From Aquitalea magnusonii (lineage in GTDB: Bacteria; Pseudomonadota; Gammaproteobacteria; Burkholderiales; Chromobacteriaceae): a DNA stretch of 64,000 nucleotides. The stretch lies in contig NZ_AP018823.1 in assembly GCF_002217795.2 (NCBI RefSeq), positions 4,030,001 to 4,094,000 on the forward strand. Direction: 5' to 3'. The position numbers and the translations under genes are program-made. Below are positions 25,642 through 34,688 of the stretch, in pieces; positions within the stretch are counted from its first letter, which is position 1, and each line of letters opens with the position of its first letter. The notes beneath the pieces are model-generated. The model was not told the DNA's origin, searched no databases, and worked only from the letters and a program-made list of their open reading frames with translations.

Positions 25642-27093
25642 TTATTTCCCCGAATCCTTCCTTTCCTCTTTCAGCAGTTTTTCAACTTCGCGCATGCGCG
25701 CCTCGATGGAGGAGCGCAGGTAGAAGTCGTCGCCCTTGGCCTGAGAGGCAAACTGATACTGTTCCAGCGCCGCTTCGTAACGTCGTTCAAAGTAGAAAGC
25801 GTTGCCCAGTGCGGCGTGGTAGCGCTGTGGCTCCCGATCCGCATACAGCCTGGCTTCACGGCGGTACAGCGCGGCATCATTCGGATAGCGGCCCTGCAAC
25901 TGCCGCAGCAGGGCCAGTGCCGCCGTCCGGTTGCCGCTGTCTATAAGGACATCCAGCTCGGCGATTTGCAAGGGCTGGCTGTCCTTGAAGGCCTGCTGGC
26001 CACGCCGCAGACTGGCCAGTGCCGCGCCCCAGTCACCGGCTTCGCGCGCGATGGCGGCCTGCTGGCCAAACAACATGGGATCCGCCGGCAAGCGTGCTTC
26101 CGCCTTGCCCAGCGCGGTTCTGGCTGCGGCCAGTTGATGGCTGGCTAACTGCGCGCGCGACATGCCATACCACATTGCACCTTCATTGAGATACTGACCT
26201 TTATCCAGCATGGTCTGGTAGTAGCGCACCGCCTCATCCGGTGCCAGCACCATGGTGCGCAGCTTTTCCCGTACCAAGAGGTAGGCGGTACTGTCAGCTT
26301 TCATTTTTACCGGGTATTCCAGTGCGCGGTTCTGCGCTTCGCTGATACGTTGCGAGGTGACCGGGTGAGTGCGCAGAAAGGCATAGGCATTGTTGTCGCT
26401 GTAGCGGTTGGCACTCTCCAGCCGCTGGAAGAAGGCCGGCATGGCGCGCACATCGAAACCGGCTTGCGCCAGATATTGCATGCCGACACGGTCGGCTTCG
26501 CGTTCGAAATCGCGTGAAAACGACAACTGATTGGAAATCTGCAGGCCAAGTCCGGCCGACAAGGTACCGATGGATGCCTGGCTGCCGCCGGCACGGGAAG
26601 CCAGCACGGCAGCCAGCACCGTGCCCAGCAGTAACAGCGGACTGGTAGCCGAGCTGGCCGCTTGCATGCGGGCAATGTGGCGCTGGGTGATATGGGCGGT
26701 TTCATGCCCGACTACCGAGGCCAGTTCGCCCTCGCTCTGGGTGGCCACCACCAGGCCGCTGTTCACCCCCACATAGCCGCCGGGCATGGCGAAGGCGTTG
26801 ATCTGCTTGTCGTTGACCACAAAGTAGCTCAGCTGCAGGCCGGGTACGCGTACGCTGGCCGACAGACGATGACCCAGGGTGTTGATGTAGTCATTGACTT
26901 CGGCATCATCCAGCACGTCGCCGTCATCACGCATGGCACGCATGAAATCGCGCCCGATTCGGGCCTCATCTGCTATCGAGAGCGTGCTATCGGAAATATC
27001 GCCCAGATCGGGCAGCGCAGGAAGGTCGGCATAGGCCAGCAGTGGTTGGCTCAGTGCCATGGCCAGCAGGCTGGCAAGCAAAGTCTTTTTCAT
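25642..27093 (-). CDS. bepA: periplasmic M48 metalloprotease with TPR-like tail (BepA-like)
   Basis: A 483-residue exported zinc protease, most like BepA, which degrades or chaperones stalled outer-membrane proteins such as LptD. ATG 27093 opens a signal peptide (MKKTLLASLLAMALS, cut near AYA). The zinc site is intact: GHETAHITQRH (HExxH, near residue 140) with the third ligand in FEREADRVG (about 204). The second half (about 300-480) is a series of helical pairs typical of TPR repeats. It stands alone upstream of the PDH promoter. Confidence 0.9.
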   Translation of the reverse strand: MKKTLLASLLAMALSQPLLAYADLPALPDLGDISDSTLSIADEARIGRDFMRAMRDDGDVLDDAEVNDYINTLGHRLSASVRVPGLQLSYFVVNDKQINAFAMPGGYVGVNSGLVVATQSEGELASVVGHETAHITQRHIARMQAASSATSPLLLLGTVLAAVLASRAGGSQASIGTLSAGLGLQISNQLSFSRDFEREADRVGMQYLAQAGFDVRAMPAFFQRLESANRYSDNNAYAFLRTHPVTSQRISEAQNRALEYPVKMKADSTAYLLVREKLRTMVLAPDEAVRYYQTMLDKGQYLNEGAMWYGMSRAQLASHQLAAARTALGKAEARLPADPMLFGQQAAIAREAGDWGAALASLRRGQQAFKDSQPLQIAELDVLIDSGNRTAALALLRQLQGRYPNDAALYRREARLYADREPQRYHAALGNAFYFERRYEAALEQYQFASQAKGDDFYLRSSIEARMREVEKLLKEERKDSGK

Positions 27094-27231
27094 CTTGGGT
27101 GTGAACAGGCAACGGCGATTTGGTTGCAAGCTGACCCTGTAAACCGGTCAGCATCCGGAATTGCCACAGCATAGTCCTGCCGTGGCATGCGGACCAGCAC
27201 CCGGCCACACTTTCCTGCCACGCGCCAGCAC

Positions 27232-28938
27232 TCAGATCTGATAATCCACCGGTCCGGCCAGATGTTCCCAGGCGGCCTGGGTGGAAAGATGCACCCTGCC
27301 GGCAAAGCAATCGGCCAGCCCCGCCCGCAACAGGATGTCCGCCACCGGCCCCTTGACCTCGGCCAGGTGCAATTCCACGCCTGCCTGTTGCAAAGCCTGG
27401 TCCAGCCCTTCCAGCATGCTCAACGCGGTGGTATCCACCCGGTTGACCGCACTCATCACCAGCACAACCTGGCGTACCCCGCCCTCCTGCCGCACTCTGG
27501 ACAGCAGGACCTGGCGTACCTGCCGGGCATTGCCGAAATACAGGCTCTCATCCACGCGCAGCATCAGCACGCCGGGCAGGCTTTCCACCGCATGCCGCAG
27601 ACAGTTGCGAAAATGGTGCGTCCCCGGCACGCGCCCCAGCACGGCAATATGCGGTCGACTGCTGCGCCACAGCAAGGTGGCCAGCGAAACCAGCACGCCG
27701 GCCATGATGCCGCTATCCACCCCCAACAGCAGTACCAGACAAAATGTCAGCAGCCAGGCCACGGCATCCGCACGCTCAGCCAGCCAGGCTCGGCGCAGGC
27801 TGGCCAGATTCAGCATGGACAGGAGGGAGGCGATGATGGTGGCCGCCAGTATCGGCAGCGGCAGCAAGGCAAGAGGAGCGGTGGCCAGGAAAATCAGCAA
27901 CAACATGGCCGCCGCCGTTACCAAGGAGGCCAACGGGGAATTGGCCCCGGCATCGGCATTCACCACCGAGCGGCTCAGCCCGCCAGTCACCGGGAAACCA
28001 CCGGCCAGCCCGGCGGCGATATTGCACAAGCCCAGCGCCAGCAGCTCCCGGTCCGGGTCCACACTCTCCTGGCGGCGGGCGGCCAGCAACTGGGCCACCG
28101 ACAAGCCCTGCACATAGTTGATGAGGGCAATGAAGAAGGCCGGCATGGCCAGGTCTGCCAGTTGCGATAGCGGAATGAGCGGCAGTACCGGCGAGGGAAA
28201 CCCGGACGGAATCGGTCCCACCACCGGCACCTGCCAAGCTGGCGGTAACAAGGTGCCGGCCAGCATGGCCAGTACCGGGATGGCACGCAGCAACACGCTG
28301 GCGACAGGTGCAGCGATGCCAAGCCGCTGCAGGGCTGCCGCCCCCCAACGCCGCGACACCAGCAGCAAGCCCAGCACCGCCAGCCCCAGCCACAAAGAAG
28401 ATGCTTGCCATGCTGCAGCCTGTTCCCACAAGGCCAACAAATAGTGCGGCAGCGCATTGCCGGGCAAATGCAGCCCGCTCAGCGGCCCCAACTGAGACAG
28501 CACGATCAACAAGGCAGTGGCCGTGGTAAAAGCCGCCAGTACCGGCTCGGATAGCAGATCGGCAATGAAGCCCAAACGCGCCATGCCCATGATCAACAGA
28601 ATCAGGCCTGACAGAATGGCCAGCCACAAGGCCAGTGCCAGATAGTCGCTGCTGCCGGCCTCGGCAAAACGCGACAGGGTGGCGGCGGTCAATAGCGAAG
28701 TCAACGCCATCGGCCCCACCGACTGGGCATAACCGCGTCCGACGCAGGCATACACCAGCAAAGGGACAATGCTGGCGTACAAACCGGCCTGGGCCGGCAG
28801 GCCGGCCAACAAGGCATAAGCCAGGCTTTGCGGGATCAACAGCAGGGTGACCACCACGCCGGCGGTCAGATCGCCAGCCAGCCATTGGCGACGATAGCCC
28901 CGCAGCCAGCCTGGCAGCAGGCCGCTCAGGGCAGCCAT
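27232..28938 (-). CDS. SulP-family anion transporter with STAS domain
   Basis: Inner-membrane transporter of 568 residues with about 12-14 TM segments and a C-terminal cytosolic STAS domain (about 430-560). The N-terminal SulP signature is seen as AGVVVTLLLIPQSLAYALLAGLPAQAGLYAS. In this setting it probably moves sulfate or sulfite, the products of persulfide oxidation. This is inferred from its place as last gene of bigR-pmpA-pmpB-sulP, an arrangement known from bigR operons. ATG 28938 overlaps the end of pmpB by 13 bp. A GTG at 28962 is an alternative. Confidence 0.9.
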   Translation of the reverse strand: MAALSGLLPGWLRGYRRQWLAGDLTAGVVVTLLLIPQSLAYALLAGLPAQAGLYASIVPLLVYACVGRGYAQSVGPMALTSLLTAATLSRFAEAGSSDYLALALWLAILSGLILLIMGMARLGFIADLLSEPVLAAFTTATALLIVLSQLGPLSGLHLPGNALPHYLLALWEQAAAWQASSLWLGLAVLGLLLVSRRWGAAALQRLGIAAPVASVLLRAIPVLAMLAGTLLPPAWQVPVVGPIPSGFPSPVLPLIPLSQLADLAMPAFFIALINYVQGLSVAQLLAARRQESVDPDRELLALGLCNIAAGLAGGFPVTGGLSRSVVNADAGANSPLASLVTAAAMLLLIFLATAPLALLPLPILAATIIASLLSMLNLASLRRAWLAERADAVAWLLTFCLVLLLGVDSGIMAGVLVSLATLLWRSSRPHIAVLGRVPGTHHFRNCLRHAVESLPGVLMLRVDESLYFGNARQVRQVLLSRVRQEGGVRQVVLVMSAVNRVDTTALSMLEGLDQALQQAGVELHLAEVKGPVADILLRAGLADCFAGRVHLSTQAAWEHLAGPVDYQI

Positions 28939-29345
28939 CGTGACAGCAGGCGTGCCAGCCACATGCCGGCCAGCATGGCGAGGAGGAACATGGCCCCGGC
29001 AGGCAGCGCCATGCCGGTCAGGATCAGGGCCGGACCGGGGCAGATACCCGCCAGCCCCCAGCCGATACCAAACAGCACACTGCCCAGCAGCAAGCGCAAG
29101 GTCAGCTTGTGCTTGTCGGGCAATTGCATCGGCTCACCCAGCAGGCTGTGGCTTTGCCGTTCGGCACGGCGGAAGGCAAAAAAGGCAATGCCGATGGCAC
29201 CGGCCATTACCAAGGCCAGGCTGGGGTCCCAGTGGCCGGCAATGTCCAGAAAACCCAGCACCTTGGCCGGATTGGCCATGCCGGACAACAGCAGGCCCAG
29301 GCCGAACAGCAGGCCGGCCAGCAGCGCAGAAAGCAGTTTGCTCAT
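28926..29345 (-). CDS. pmpB: YeeE/YedE half-protein (sulfur transport), PmpB-like
   Basis: A 139-residue membrane protein with about four TM helices, the second half of a split YeeE/YedE (DUF395) transporter. The conserved GICPGPALILTG motif (about 105) corresponds to the C-terminal half of full-length YeeE, which takes up thiosulfate. It starts 2 nt after the pmpA stop. Together with pmpA it likely forms one transporter for a small reduced-sulfur compound. Confidence 0.88.
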   Translation of the reverse strand: MSKLLSALLAGLLFGLGLLLSGMANPAKVLGFLDIAGHWDPSLALVMAGAIGIAFFAFRRAERQSHSLLGEPMQLPDKHKLTLRLLLGSVLFGIGWGLAGICPGPALILTGMALPAGAMFLLAMLAGMWLARLLSRWLP

Positions 29346-29347
29346 GG

Positions 29348-29785
29348 TCAAGCCCATCCCAGGCAGTGGCGCACGATATACACCGTGAGCGCGGCGCTCA
29401 GCATGAAACTGAGGGTGGCCAGCAAGGAGCGCGGCGACAGGCGTGACAGCCCGCACACCCCATGCCCGCTGGTACAGCCAGAGGCCAGCCGGGTGCCGAT
29501 TCCCACCAGCACGCCCGCCAGCAGCAGGCGCAGCGGCGACACGTCCAGCTGCACGCGCGGCAAATTGCCGATGCACAGCCACCAGAGCGCCGGAGCCAGT
29601 AGCAGACCCAGCACAAAAGCCAGCCGCAGCGGCCAGTCGCCAGCACGGTCCAGCAGGCCGCCCACCATGCCGCTGATACCAGCGATACGGCCATTCATCA
29701 GCACCAGCCAGCTAGCGGCAAGGCCGATCAGCATGCCGCCAGCCAAGGCCGCTGCCGGGGTAAAGCCTGCCCAGTCGATTTGCAT
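29348..29785 (-). CDS. pmpA: YeeE/YedE half-protein (sulfur transport), PmpA-like
   Basis: A 145-residue membrane protein with about four TM helices. The functional Cys motif of the family is present: SGCTSGHGVCG (about 106-116). ATG 29785 follows GAGGAAAGC. The gene lies 10 bp after the ArsR-type regulator and directly before pmpB. Full-length YeeE fuses both halves. Here they are separate, as in the operons where pmpA and pmpB were named. Confidence 0.88.
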   Translation of the reverse strand: MQIDWAGFTPAAALAGGMLIGLAASWLVLMNGRIAGISGMVGGLLDRAGDWPLRLAFVLGLLLAPALWWLCIGNLPRVQLDVSPLRLLLAGVLVGIGTRLASGCTSGHGVCGLSRLSPRSLLATLSFMLSAALTVYIVRHCLGWA

Positions 29786-29795
29786 CTGCTTTCCT

Positions 29796-30125
29796 CTATT
29801 CTTGTGACGGCTCGGCTGACGGCGAGGCGCCATCCGCACAGAACACGCCATGCAAGGCCGCCAGCATGGTCATGGCCTCGGCGCTGGCAATGGTGTAGTA
29901 AATCCATTTGCCCTCGCGCCGGGTACTGACCAGCCCTTCATTACGCAACACACCCAGTTGTTGCGACAGGGTGGGCTGGCGGATGCCAGTCAGCCCTTCC
30001 AGTTCGGAAACGGTTTTTTCACCATCCACCAGTTGGCACAGCAGCAGCAGGCGATCCTCGTTGGCCAGGCTTTTCAGCAAACCCGCCGCACGGCTGGCAT
30101 TGGCACGCAGTAACATCAAATCCAT
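29796..30125 (-). CDS. bigR: BigR/SqrR-type persulfide-sensing ArsR repressor
   Basis: A 109-residue winged-helix repressor of the ArsR family. The helix-turn-helix is TGIRQPTLSQQLGVLRNEGLV (about 46-66, read in two parts: TGIRQPTLSQQ and LGVLRNEGLV). The two Cys that define persulfide sensing in BigR/SqrR are both present, one in LLLLCQLVDGE (about 30) and one in HGVFCADG (about 96). When oxidised by sulfane sulfur they form a di- or tetrasulfide link and release DNA. It leads the operon with the transporters and diverges from the dioxygenase it presumably controls. Confidence 0.92.
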   Translation of the reverse strand: MDLMLLRANASRAAGLLKSLANEDRLLLLCQLVDGEKTVSELEGLTGIRQPTLSQQLGVLRNEGLVSTRREGKWIYYTIASAEAMTMLAALHGVFCADGASPSAEPSQE

Positions 30126-30187
30126 GTTTTCCGTCCCTAGTGGCCGCAGATCACTGTTTCCGCATGCAGCGGCACAGGATACGGCGC

Positions 30188-30219
30188 AAATAATAATATA
30201 TATTATAGTATAATGATTG
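30188..30219. promoter_or_regulatory. divergent promoter and operator region of the persulfide module
   Basis: Two overlapping perfect palindromes, 14 bp at 30193-30206 (ATAATATATATTAT) and 13 bp at 30202-30214 (ATTATAGTATAAT), lie in a very AT-rich patch. They contain TATAAT on the plus strand (30209-30214, toward the dioxygenase) and on the minus strand (30202-30207, toward bigR). One repressor bound here would shut both promoters, the pattern expected for BigR. Confidence 0.65.
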
Positions 30220-30277
30220 CAATCAGGCGATGCCTGCAGCGCAAAACCTTATGCCTGCCTTTGCCATGGAGCCCGTC

Positions 30278-31141
30278 ATGCAACAGCCCAAGCTTGCCGC
30301 CTTTTTCGACCCTGCTACCGCCACGGTGAGCCATGTGGTGTATGACCAGCCAGGTGGACAGGCGGCCATCATCGACCCGGTGCTGGATTACGATGCCAAA
30401 TCCGGCCGCACCGCCAGCCGCAGCGCCCGGCAATTGCTGGACTTTCTCCAGCAGCACGCTCTGACACTGCAATGGATTCTGGAAACCCATGCCCATGCCG
30501 ACCATCTTTCGGCCGCAGCCTGGCTGCAACAGCAGGCTGGCGGGAAGATCGGCATTGGCCGCGGCATCATCCAGGTGCAGGAAATCTTCCGGCCCATCTT
30601 CAATCTGGGGGAGGATTTTGCCACCGATGGCAGCCAGTTCGACCACCTGTTTGCCGATAATGAGATTTTTTACATCGGCACCCTGCAAGCAAAGGCCCTG
30701 TTTGTTCCCGGCCACACCCCGGCCGACATGGCCTATCAGGTTGGCGATGCCGTTTTTGTCGGCGACACCCTGTTCATGCCGGATGTAGGCAGTGCCCGTT
30801 GCGACTTCCCCGGCGGCAATGCGGCCACGCTCTACCACTCGGTACGCAAACTGCTGTCGCTCCCGGACAGCACCCGACTGTTCATGTGTCATGATTACCC
30901 GGCCAGCACCCGACCGATTGCCTGGGAAAGCAGCGTGGCGGAACAGAAGCAGCACAATATCCACCTGCATGCGGGCATCGGCGAGGCAGAGTTCGTCAGC
31001 CTGCGCCAGGCACGGGACGCCACCCTGGAAATGCCCCAGCTGATTCTGCCGGCCATCCAGATCAATATCCGTGCCGGTCGTTTGCCCCTGCCGGAAAACA
31101 ATGGGGTGGCTTACCTGAAAATACCGCTGGATATGCTGTAG
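30278..31141 (+). CDS. blh: ETHE1-type persulfide dioxygenase (MBL fold, Blh)
   Basis: Non-haem iron enzyme that oxidises glutathione persulfide to sulfite. 287 residues. Metallo-beta-lactamase ligands are in order: ETHAHADHLSAA (about 79), VPGHTPADMAY (His near 148), GDTLFMPDVGSARCDFPGG (Asp near 165) and CHDY (His near 210). The start ATG 30278 (MQQPKLAAFFDPATATVS) follows GGAG at 7 nt and matches the family start. Earlier in-frame ATGs at 30230, 30251 and 30266 lack such a site. No fused rhodanese domain is present. Confidence 0.93.
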   Translation: MQQPKLAAFFDPATATVSHVVYDQPGGQAAIIDPVLDYDAKSGRTASRSARQLLDFLQQHALTLQWILETHAHADHLSAAAWLQQQAGGKIGIGRGIIQVQEIFRPIFNLGEDFATDGSQFDHLFADNEIFYIGTLQAKALFVPGHTPADMAYQVGDAVFVGDTLFMPDVGSARCDFPGGNAATLYHSVRKLLSLPDSTRLFMCHDYPASTRPIAWESSVAEQKQHNIHLHAGIGEAEFVSLRQARDATLEMPQLILPAIQINIRAGRLPLPENNGVAYLKIPLDML

Positions 31142-31176
31142 ACTCAAACGTGTGTTTCAAGCCGGGCCTTGCTGTC

Positions 31177-32169
31177 ATGCCATTACCTGATCTCCCCGCC
31201 GCGCCGGATGCCTTGCTGGATGAACAGGGCCAGCCCAGATTCGGACGCTATCAGGGCCAGATTGGCCAACTGGACTGGCAGCGCATGCCGTTATCACGCT
31301 GGCAGCGCATATTGCGACCGCTGCGGCACAAGCGCTGGCAATACCTGGCGCTGACCCACCCCGACTACATCATCGGCCTGGCGGTGGTGGACGTGGGCTG
31401 GACCGGGGCAGCCTTTGCCTATTTGTTCGACCGCCGCGCCGGTCGCCTGCTGGCCGATGTCAGTGCAGAAAGCTTTCCGCGCCATCAGGCCCATGTCTCC
31501 GACCACGCCTTTGGCGCAGCCCGCTATGACAGCCCTAAGCTGCGCATCTGCTTTGGCCGCCAGGATGGCTATCTGGCCGTGACGGTCACTTCCGCCCAAC
31601 TGCAGCTCGCCGCCCATATTTCCGTCAGCCAGCAAACACCGGTATTGGCAGCCATTGCCCCTGGCGACTGGCTGGCCCACTCTACCCATAAATCCGGCGC
31701 ACTGGAGGTCAGCGGCTTCGCCGACTGCCAGGGCCAGCGGTTTTCACTGGATGGTGCCATTGCCAGCCTGGACTACTCCAATGGCCTGCTAGCGCGGCAA
31801 ACCGCCTGGCGCTGGGCCAGCGCCCACCGGGCAGGGCTGGGTTTCAATCTGCAACAAGGCTATATGGGCGATGGCGAAAATGCCTTATGGATGGACAGGC
31901 AGCTTTTCCCGCTGGCCGGCGTCACATTTGACTACGATCCGGCACAGCCCTTGCGCCCCTGGCAGATACACAGTGATGATGGCCTACTGGCGCTGCAATT
32001 CACACCAGAAGGCCTGCGGTCAAAAAATCAGAACCTTCTGATCGCCAGTAGCCGTTATATTCAAGTGATTGGCCGCTTCGATGGCCATATCAGCCACCCA
32101 GTCAGCCAGGCGGTGCATGTGGTGCAAAACCTGGCCGGCGTAACCGAAGACCATTTCGCACGTTGGTAA
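31177..32169 (+). CDS. DUF2804 family protein
   Basis: A 330-residue soluble protein of the DUF2804 family, function unknown. It is beta-rich, with repeated aromatic motifs (for example LTHPDYIIGLAVVDVGW near 62 and YSNGLLARQTAWRWAS near 205), suggesting a two-domain beta-sandwich like plant tocopherol-cyclase/lipocalin-type folds. That comparison is only by pattern. ATG 31177 (MPLPDLP) is preferred over a GTG at 31150 close to the preceding stop. A GNAT gene follows after 4 bp. Confidence 0.8.
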   Translation: MPLPDLPAAPDALLDEQGQPRFGRYQGQIGQLDWQRMPLSRWQRILRPLRHKRWQYLALTHPDYIIGLAVVDVGWTGAAFAYLFDRRAGRLLADVSAESFPRHQAHVSDHAFGAARYDSPKLRICFGRQDGYLAVTVTSAQLQLAAHISVSQQTPVLAAIAPGDWLAHSTHKSGALEVSGFADCQGQRFSLDGAIASLDYSNGLLARQTAWRWASAHRAGLGFNLQQGYMGDGENALWMDRQLFPLAGVTFDYDPAQPLRPWQIHSDDGLLALQFTPEGLRSKNQNLLIASSRYIQVIGRFDGHISHPVSQAVHVVQNLAGVTEDHFARW

Positions 32170-32173
32170 TGCC

Positions 32174-32620
32174 ATGACCATCATTATCCGCCCCGCCAAT
32201 TACCAGGATGTACCCGCCCTGACCGCCCTGACCGAGGAAATGGGTTATCCCTCGGACAGCCAGGCATTGAGTGAGCGGCTGACCATGCTGCTGGGCAGCC
32301 CCGACCTGCATCAGCTATGGGTAGCCGAAATCGAAGGCGAAGTAGCTGGCTGGCTGCATGCATTCTGGCGGCCTTTGCTGGAATCGCCTGCCGCGGTGGA
32401 AATTGGCGGTCTGGCCGTTGGCCTGCGCTGGCGACGACGCGGCGCGGGCCGCGCGCTGGTGCATGTGGCAGAGCGCTGGGCTCGCACCAAGGGGGCCACC
32501 ACCGTCACCCTGCGCGCGGCCATCCACCGCGACGAAGCACCGGACTTTTACCAACACCAGGGCTATCAGTTGAGCCCCGGCCAGAAAACCTTCCGCAAAC
32601 AGCTAGGCGACACCCACTGA
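32174..32620 (+). CDS. GNAT family N-acetyltransferase
   Basis: A 148-residue acetyl-CoA-dependent acyltransferase. The acetyl-CoA loop is GLRWRRRGAGRALV (about 82-95) after the beta-4 strand VEIGGLAVG, and the C-terminal YQHQGYQLS is typical. Substrate unknown. It is 4 bp downstream of the DUF2804 gene and probably co-transcribed. Confidence 0.9.
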   Translation: MTIIIRPANYQDVPALTALTEEMGYPSDSQALSERLTMLLGSPDLHQLWVAEIEGEVAGWLHAFWRPLLESPAAVEIGGLAVGLRWRRRGAGRALVHVAERWARTKGATTVTLRAAIHRDEAPDFYQHQGYQLSPGQKTFRKQLGDTH

Positions 32621-32813
32621 AGGGTTTCTCCCCCACGCACCCTCTGTGATCGCCGCATCAACAAAGTTGGCCTGCGGGCCGGAAACTGGTCTACCATAGC
32701 CGCGCTGCCGAGCCGGCTGCCATGGCGAAATACCCCTGTTCGCGACTGACAACGTGTTAGCATGGCGCCCCGATTAGAGCATTCAATCTAACCTCAGCCA
32801 GGAGATCACGCGC

Positions 32814-33395
32814 ATGGGTGTGCTGAATACCATTCTCGAGCACAATCGGAGCTTCGTCGAAAATCACGAATACGAACAATTCAAGACCGACAAGTTTCCC
32901 GACAAGGGTCTGGCCGTGCTCGCCTGCATGGATGCCCGTCTGGTCGAACTCTTGCCCAAGGCCATGGGCCTGAAAAACGGCGATGCCAAGCTGATCAAGA
33001 ACGCCGGGGCGCTGATTACCCACCCCTGGGGTTCGGTGATGCGTTCCCTCATCGTGGCGGTGTATGAATTGCGTGCCGAGGAAATCTGCGTGGTGGCCCA
33101 CCGCGACTGCGGCATGCGCGCCATCGACCCCAACAAGATTCTGGCGCATGCCACCGAACGCGGCATCAGCGAAGACACCATCGATACCCTGCGCAATGCC
33201 GGCATCGACCTGGACAACTGGCTGAAGGGTTTTGACAATGTGTCGGACAGCGTGCGCCACAGCGTGCAGACCATCCGCAACCATCCGCTGATGCCCAAGG
33301 ACATTCCGGTACACGGCATGGTGATTCACCCCTCCACCGGCCGCCTGGAGCTGATCATCGACGGCTACACCGGCAAGGCCCCCGTTCACGCATGA
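32814..33395 (+). CDS. beta-class carbonic anhydrase
   Basis: Zinc enzyme interconverting CO2 and bicarbonate. 193 residues. Zinc ligands are C38 (CMDAR, with the Asp-Arg pair), H96 and C99 (AHRDCGM). The subgroup resembles the Bacillus YtiB/Mycobacterium type rather than E. coli Can. AGGAG lies 10 nt before ATG 32814. The stop overlaps the nadD start by 4 bp. The 193-bp region upstream (32621-32813) has no gene. No clear promoter stands out there. Confidence 0.93.
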   Translation: MGVLNTILEHNRSFVENHEYEQFKTDKFPDKGLAVLACMDARLVELLPKAMGLKNGDAKLIKNAGALITHPWGSVMRSLIVAVYELRAEEICVVAHRDCGMRAIDPNKILAHATERGISEDTIDTLRNAGIDLDNWLKGFDNVSDSVRHSVQTIRNHPLMPKDIPVHGMVIHPSTGRLELIIDGYTGKAPVHA

Positions 33396-34036
33396 ACACC
33401 GGGGCGGCACTGGGCCTGTTCGGCGGGACTTTCGACCCCATCCACAGCGCCCACCTGCGCATGGCACAGGCTTTTCGCAGCGAATTGTCACTGGACGAGG
33501 TGCGGCTGATTCCCGCCGGTCAACCTTACCACCGCGAGCACGGCCCGCATGCCAGCCCGGTACAGCGGCTGGAGATGGTGCGGCTGGCCATTGCCGACCT
33601 GCCCGGACTTGCCGTGGATGAGCGTGAAATCCATCGCCACAAACCGGCCTACACCATCGATACCCTGGAAGAAATCCGCGCCGAAATCGGCCCGGAGCGT
33701 CCCTTGTGGTGGCTGATCGGTGGCGACTCGCTGGCCAAGCTGCACACCTGGCACCGCTGGGAGGACTTGTTCGCGCTGGCCAATATCGCCGTTGCCCTGC
33801 GTCCGGGCTTCAACGAAACCCGGCTGCCGCTTGCCGTGCGCACACAATGGCAACAACGCCAAGTCACTGATTTTTCAAATGGCGCGCCTTCCGGTACAAT
33901 GCGCCCCCTGGCCCTGCCACCGCTGGACGTATCGGCAACGGCAATACGCCAGCGCCTGCAAAGCGGTGCCGATACCGGCACCCTGCTCAGTGCGCCGGTG
34001 CTGGCTTATATCCGCCAGCACAAGCTATATCTCTAA
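33392..34036 (+). CDS. nadD: nicotinate-nucleotide adenylyltransferase
   Basis: Makes nicotinate adenine dinucleotide from NaMN and ATP in NAD synthesis. 214 residues. The nucleotidyltransferase signature GLFGGTFDPIHSAHLRM (about 8-24, with the HxxH pair) opens the protein, and the C-terminal LPPLDVSATAIRQRL contains the ISSTxIR-like motif. It overlaps the carbonic anhydrase gene (ATGA type). nadD-rsfS-rlmH is a conserved order. Confidence 0.96.
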   Translation: MNTGAALGLFGGTFDPIHSAHLRMAQAFRSELSLDEVRLIPAGQPYHREHGPHASPVQRLEMVRLAIADLPGLAVDEREIHRHKPAYTIDTLEEIRAEIGPERPLWWLIGGDSLAKLHTWHRWEDLFALANIAVALRPGFNETRLPLAVRTQWQQRQVTDFSNGAPSGTMRPLALPPLDVSATAIRQRLQSGADTGTLLSAPVLAYIRQHKLYL

Positions 34037-34068
34037 ACAAGGCAAGCCAGGCAGACACTGCCGCAGGC

Positions 34069-34121
34069 CTGTCCCATACAGGGGACAGCGCTTGCCCGTT
34101 TTTGCCGCAGGTTGCGGCAAA
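34069..34121 (+). other. two strong hairpins between nadD and rsfS
   Basis: CTGTCCC/GGGACAG (34069-34088, 7 bp) and TTTGCCGCA/TGCGGCAAA (34101-34121, 9 bp, 3-nt loop). The second is followed by CGCTCTTTA, so it could partially terminate between nadD and rsfS, or act as a processing site. Confidence 0.5.
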
Positions 34122-34190
34122 CGCTCTTTACCGGATACCTCTGGCCGCCCAGATGCCGCCACGTATCACTACTGACATCAAAAGGACATC

Positions 34191-34562
34191 ATGGAAGTTC
34201 AAGACATTGCCAAGCTGGCAGTCACCGCCCTGGAAGACATCAAGGGCAAAGACATTATCGAAATGGATACCTCCGCGCTGACTTCGCTGTTTCAGCGCAT
34301 GATCGTGGCCACCGGCGACTCCAACCGTCAGGTCAAAGCCCTGGCCAACAATGTGGCCGTTACCCTGAAGGAAGCCGGCGTGGAGCTGGTGGGTACCGAA
34401 GGCAACGAAAGTGGCGAATGGGTGCTGGTGGATGCCGGTGACGTGGTGATTCACGTCATGCTGCCGGCCGTACGCGACTACTACGACCTGGAACAGCTAT
34501 GGGGTGGCCAGAAGCCCAGCTTCACCCCGGCCGGTGGTCGTCCGTGGCAAGCCAATACCTGA
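34191..34562 (+). CDS. rsfS: ribosomal silencing factor RsfS
   Basis: Binds ribosomal protein L14 and blocks subunit joining under starvation. 123 residues, the family norm. Marks: IIEMDTSALTSLFQRMIVATGDSNRQVKAL split across about 22-50, then GEWVLVDAGDVVIHVM (about 82-97) and YYDLEQLW. The site AAAAGGACATC precedes the ATG. It lies between nadD and rlmH as in many bacteria. Confidence 0.96.
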   Translation: MEVQDIAKLAVTALEDIKGKDIIEMDTSALTSLFQRMIVATGDSNRQVKALANNVAVTLKEAGVELVGTEGNESGEWVLVDAGDVVIHVMLPAVRDYYDLEQLWGGQKPSFTPAGGRPWQANT

Positions 34563-34688
34563 TAGGCCGTCCAGGCTGCATCAGTTGCGGCAGAGCAGTG
34601 GCACCCGCCCGTCTGCCGCCCTTCCCCTGTTATCTCCATCGCAGGTAACATCACGCACCTGCGCCGCACGCCGCGCTGAAGCCTTGCC

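Noticed and set aside
25473-25946. A 157-codon plus-strand gene in the aceE upstream region
   Set aside because: It runs into the antisense of the BepA-like gene, has no SD and no recognisable domain.
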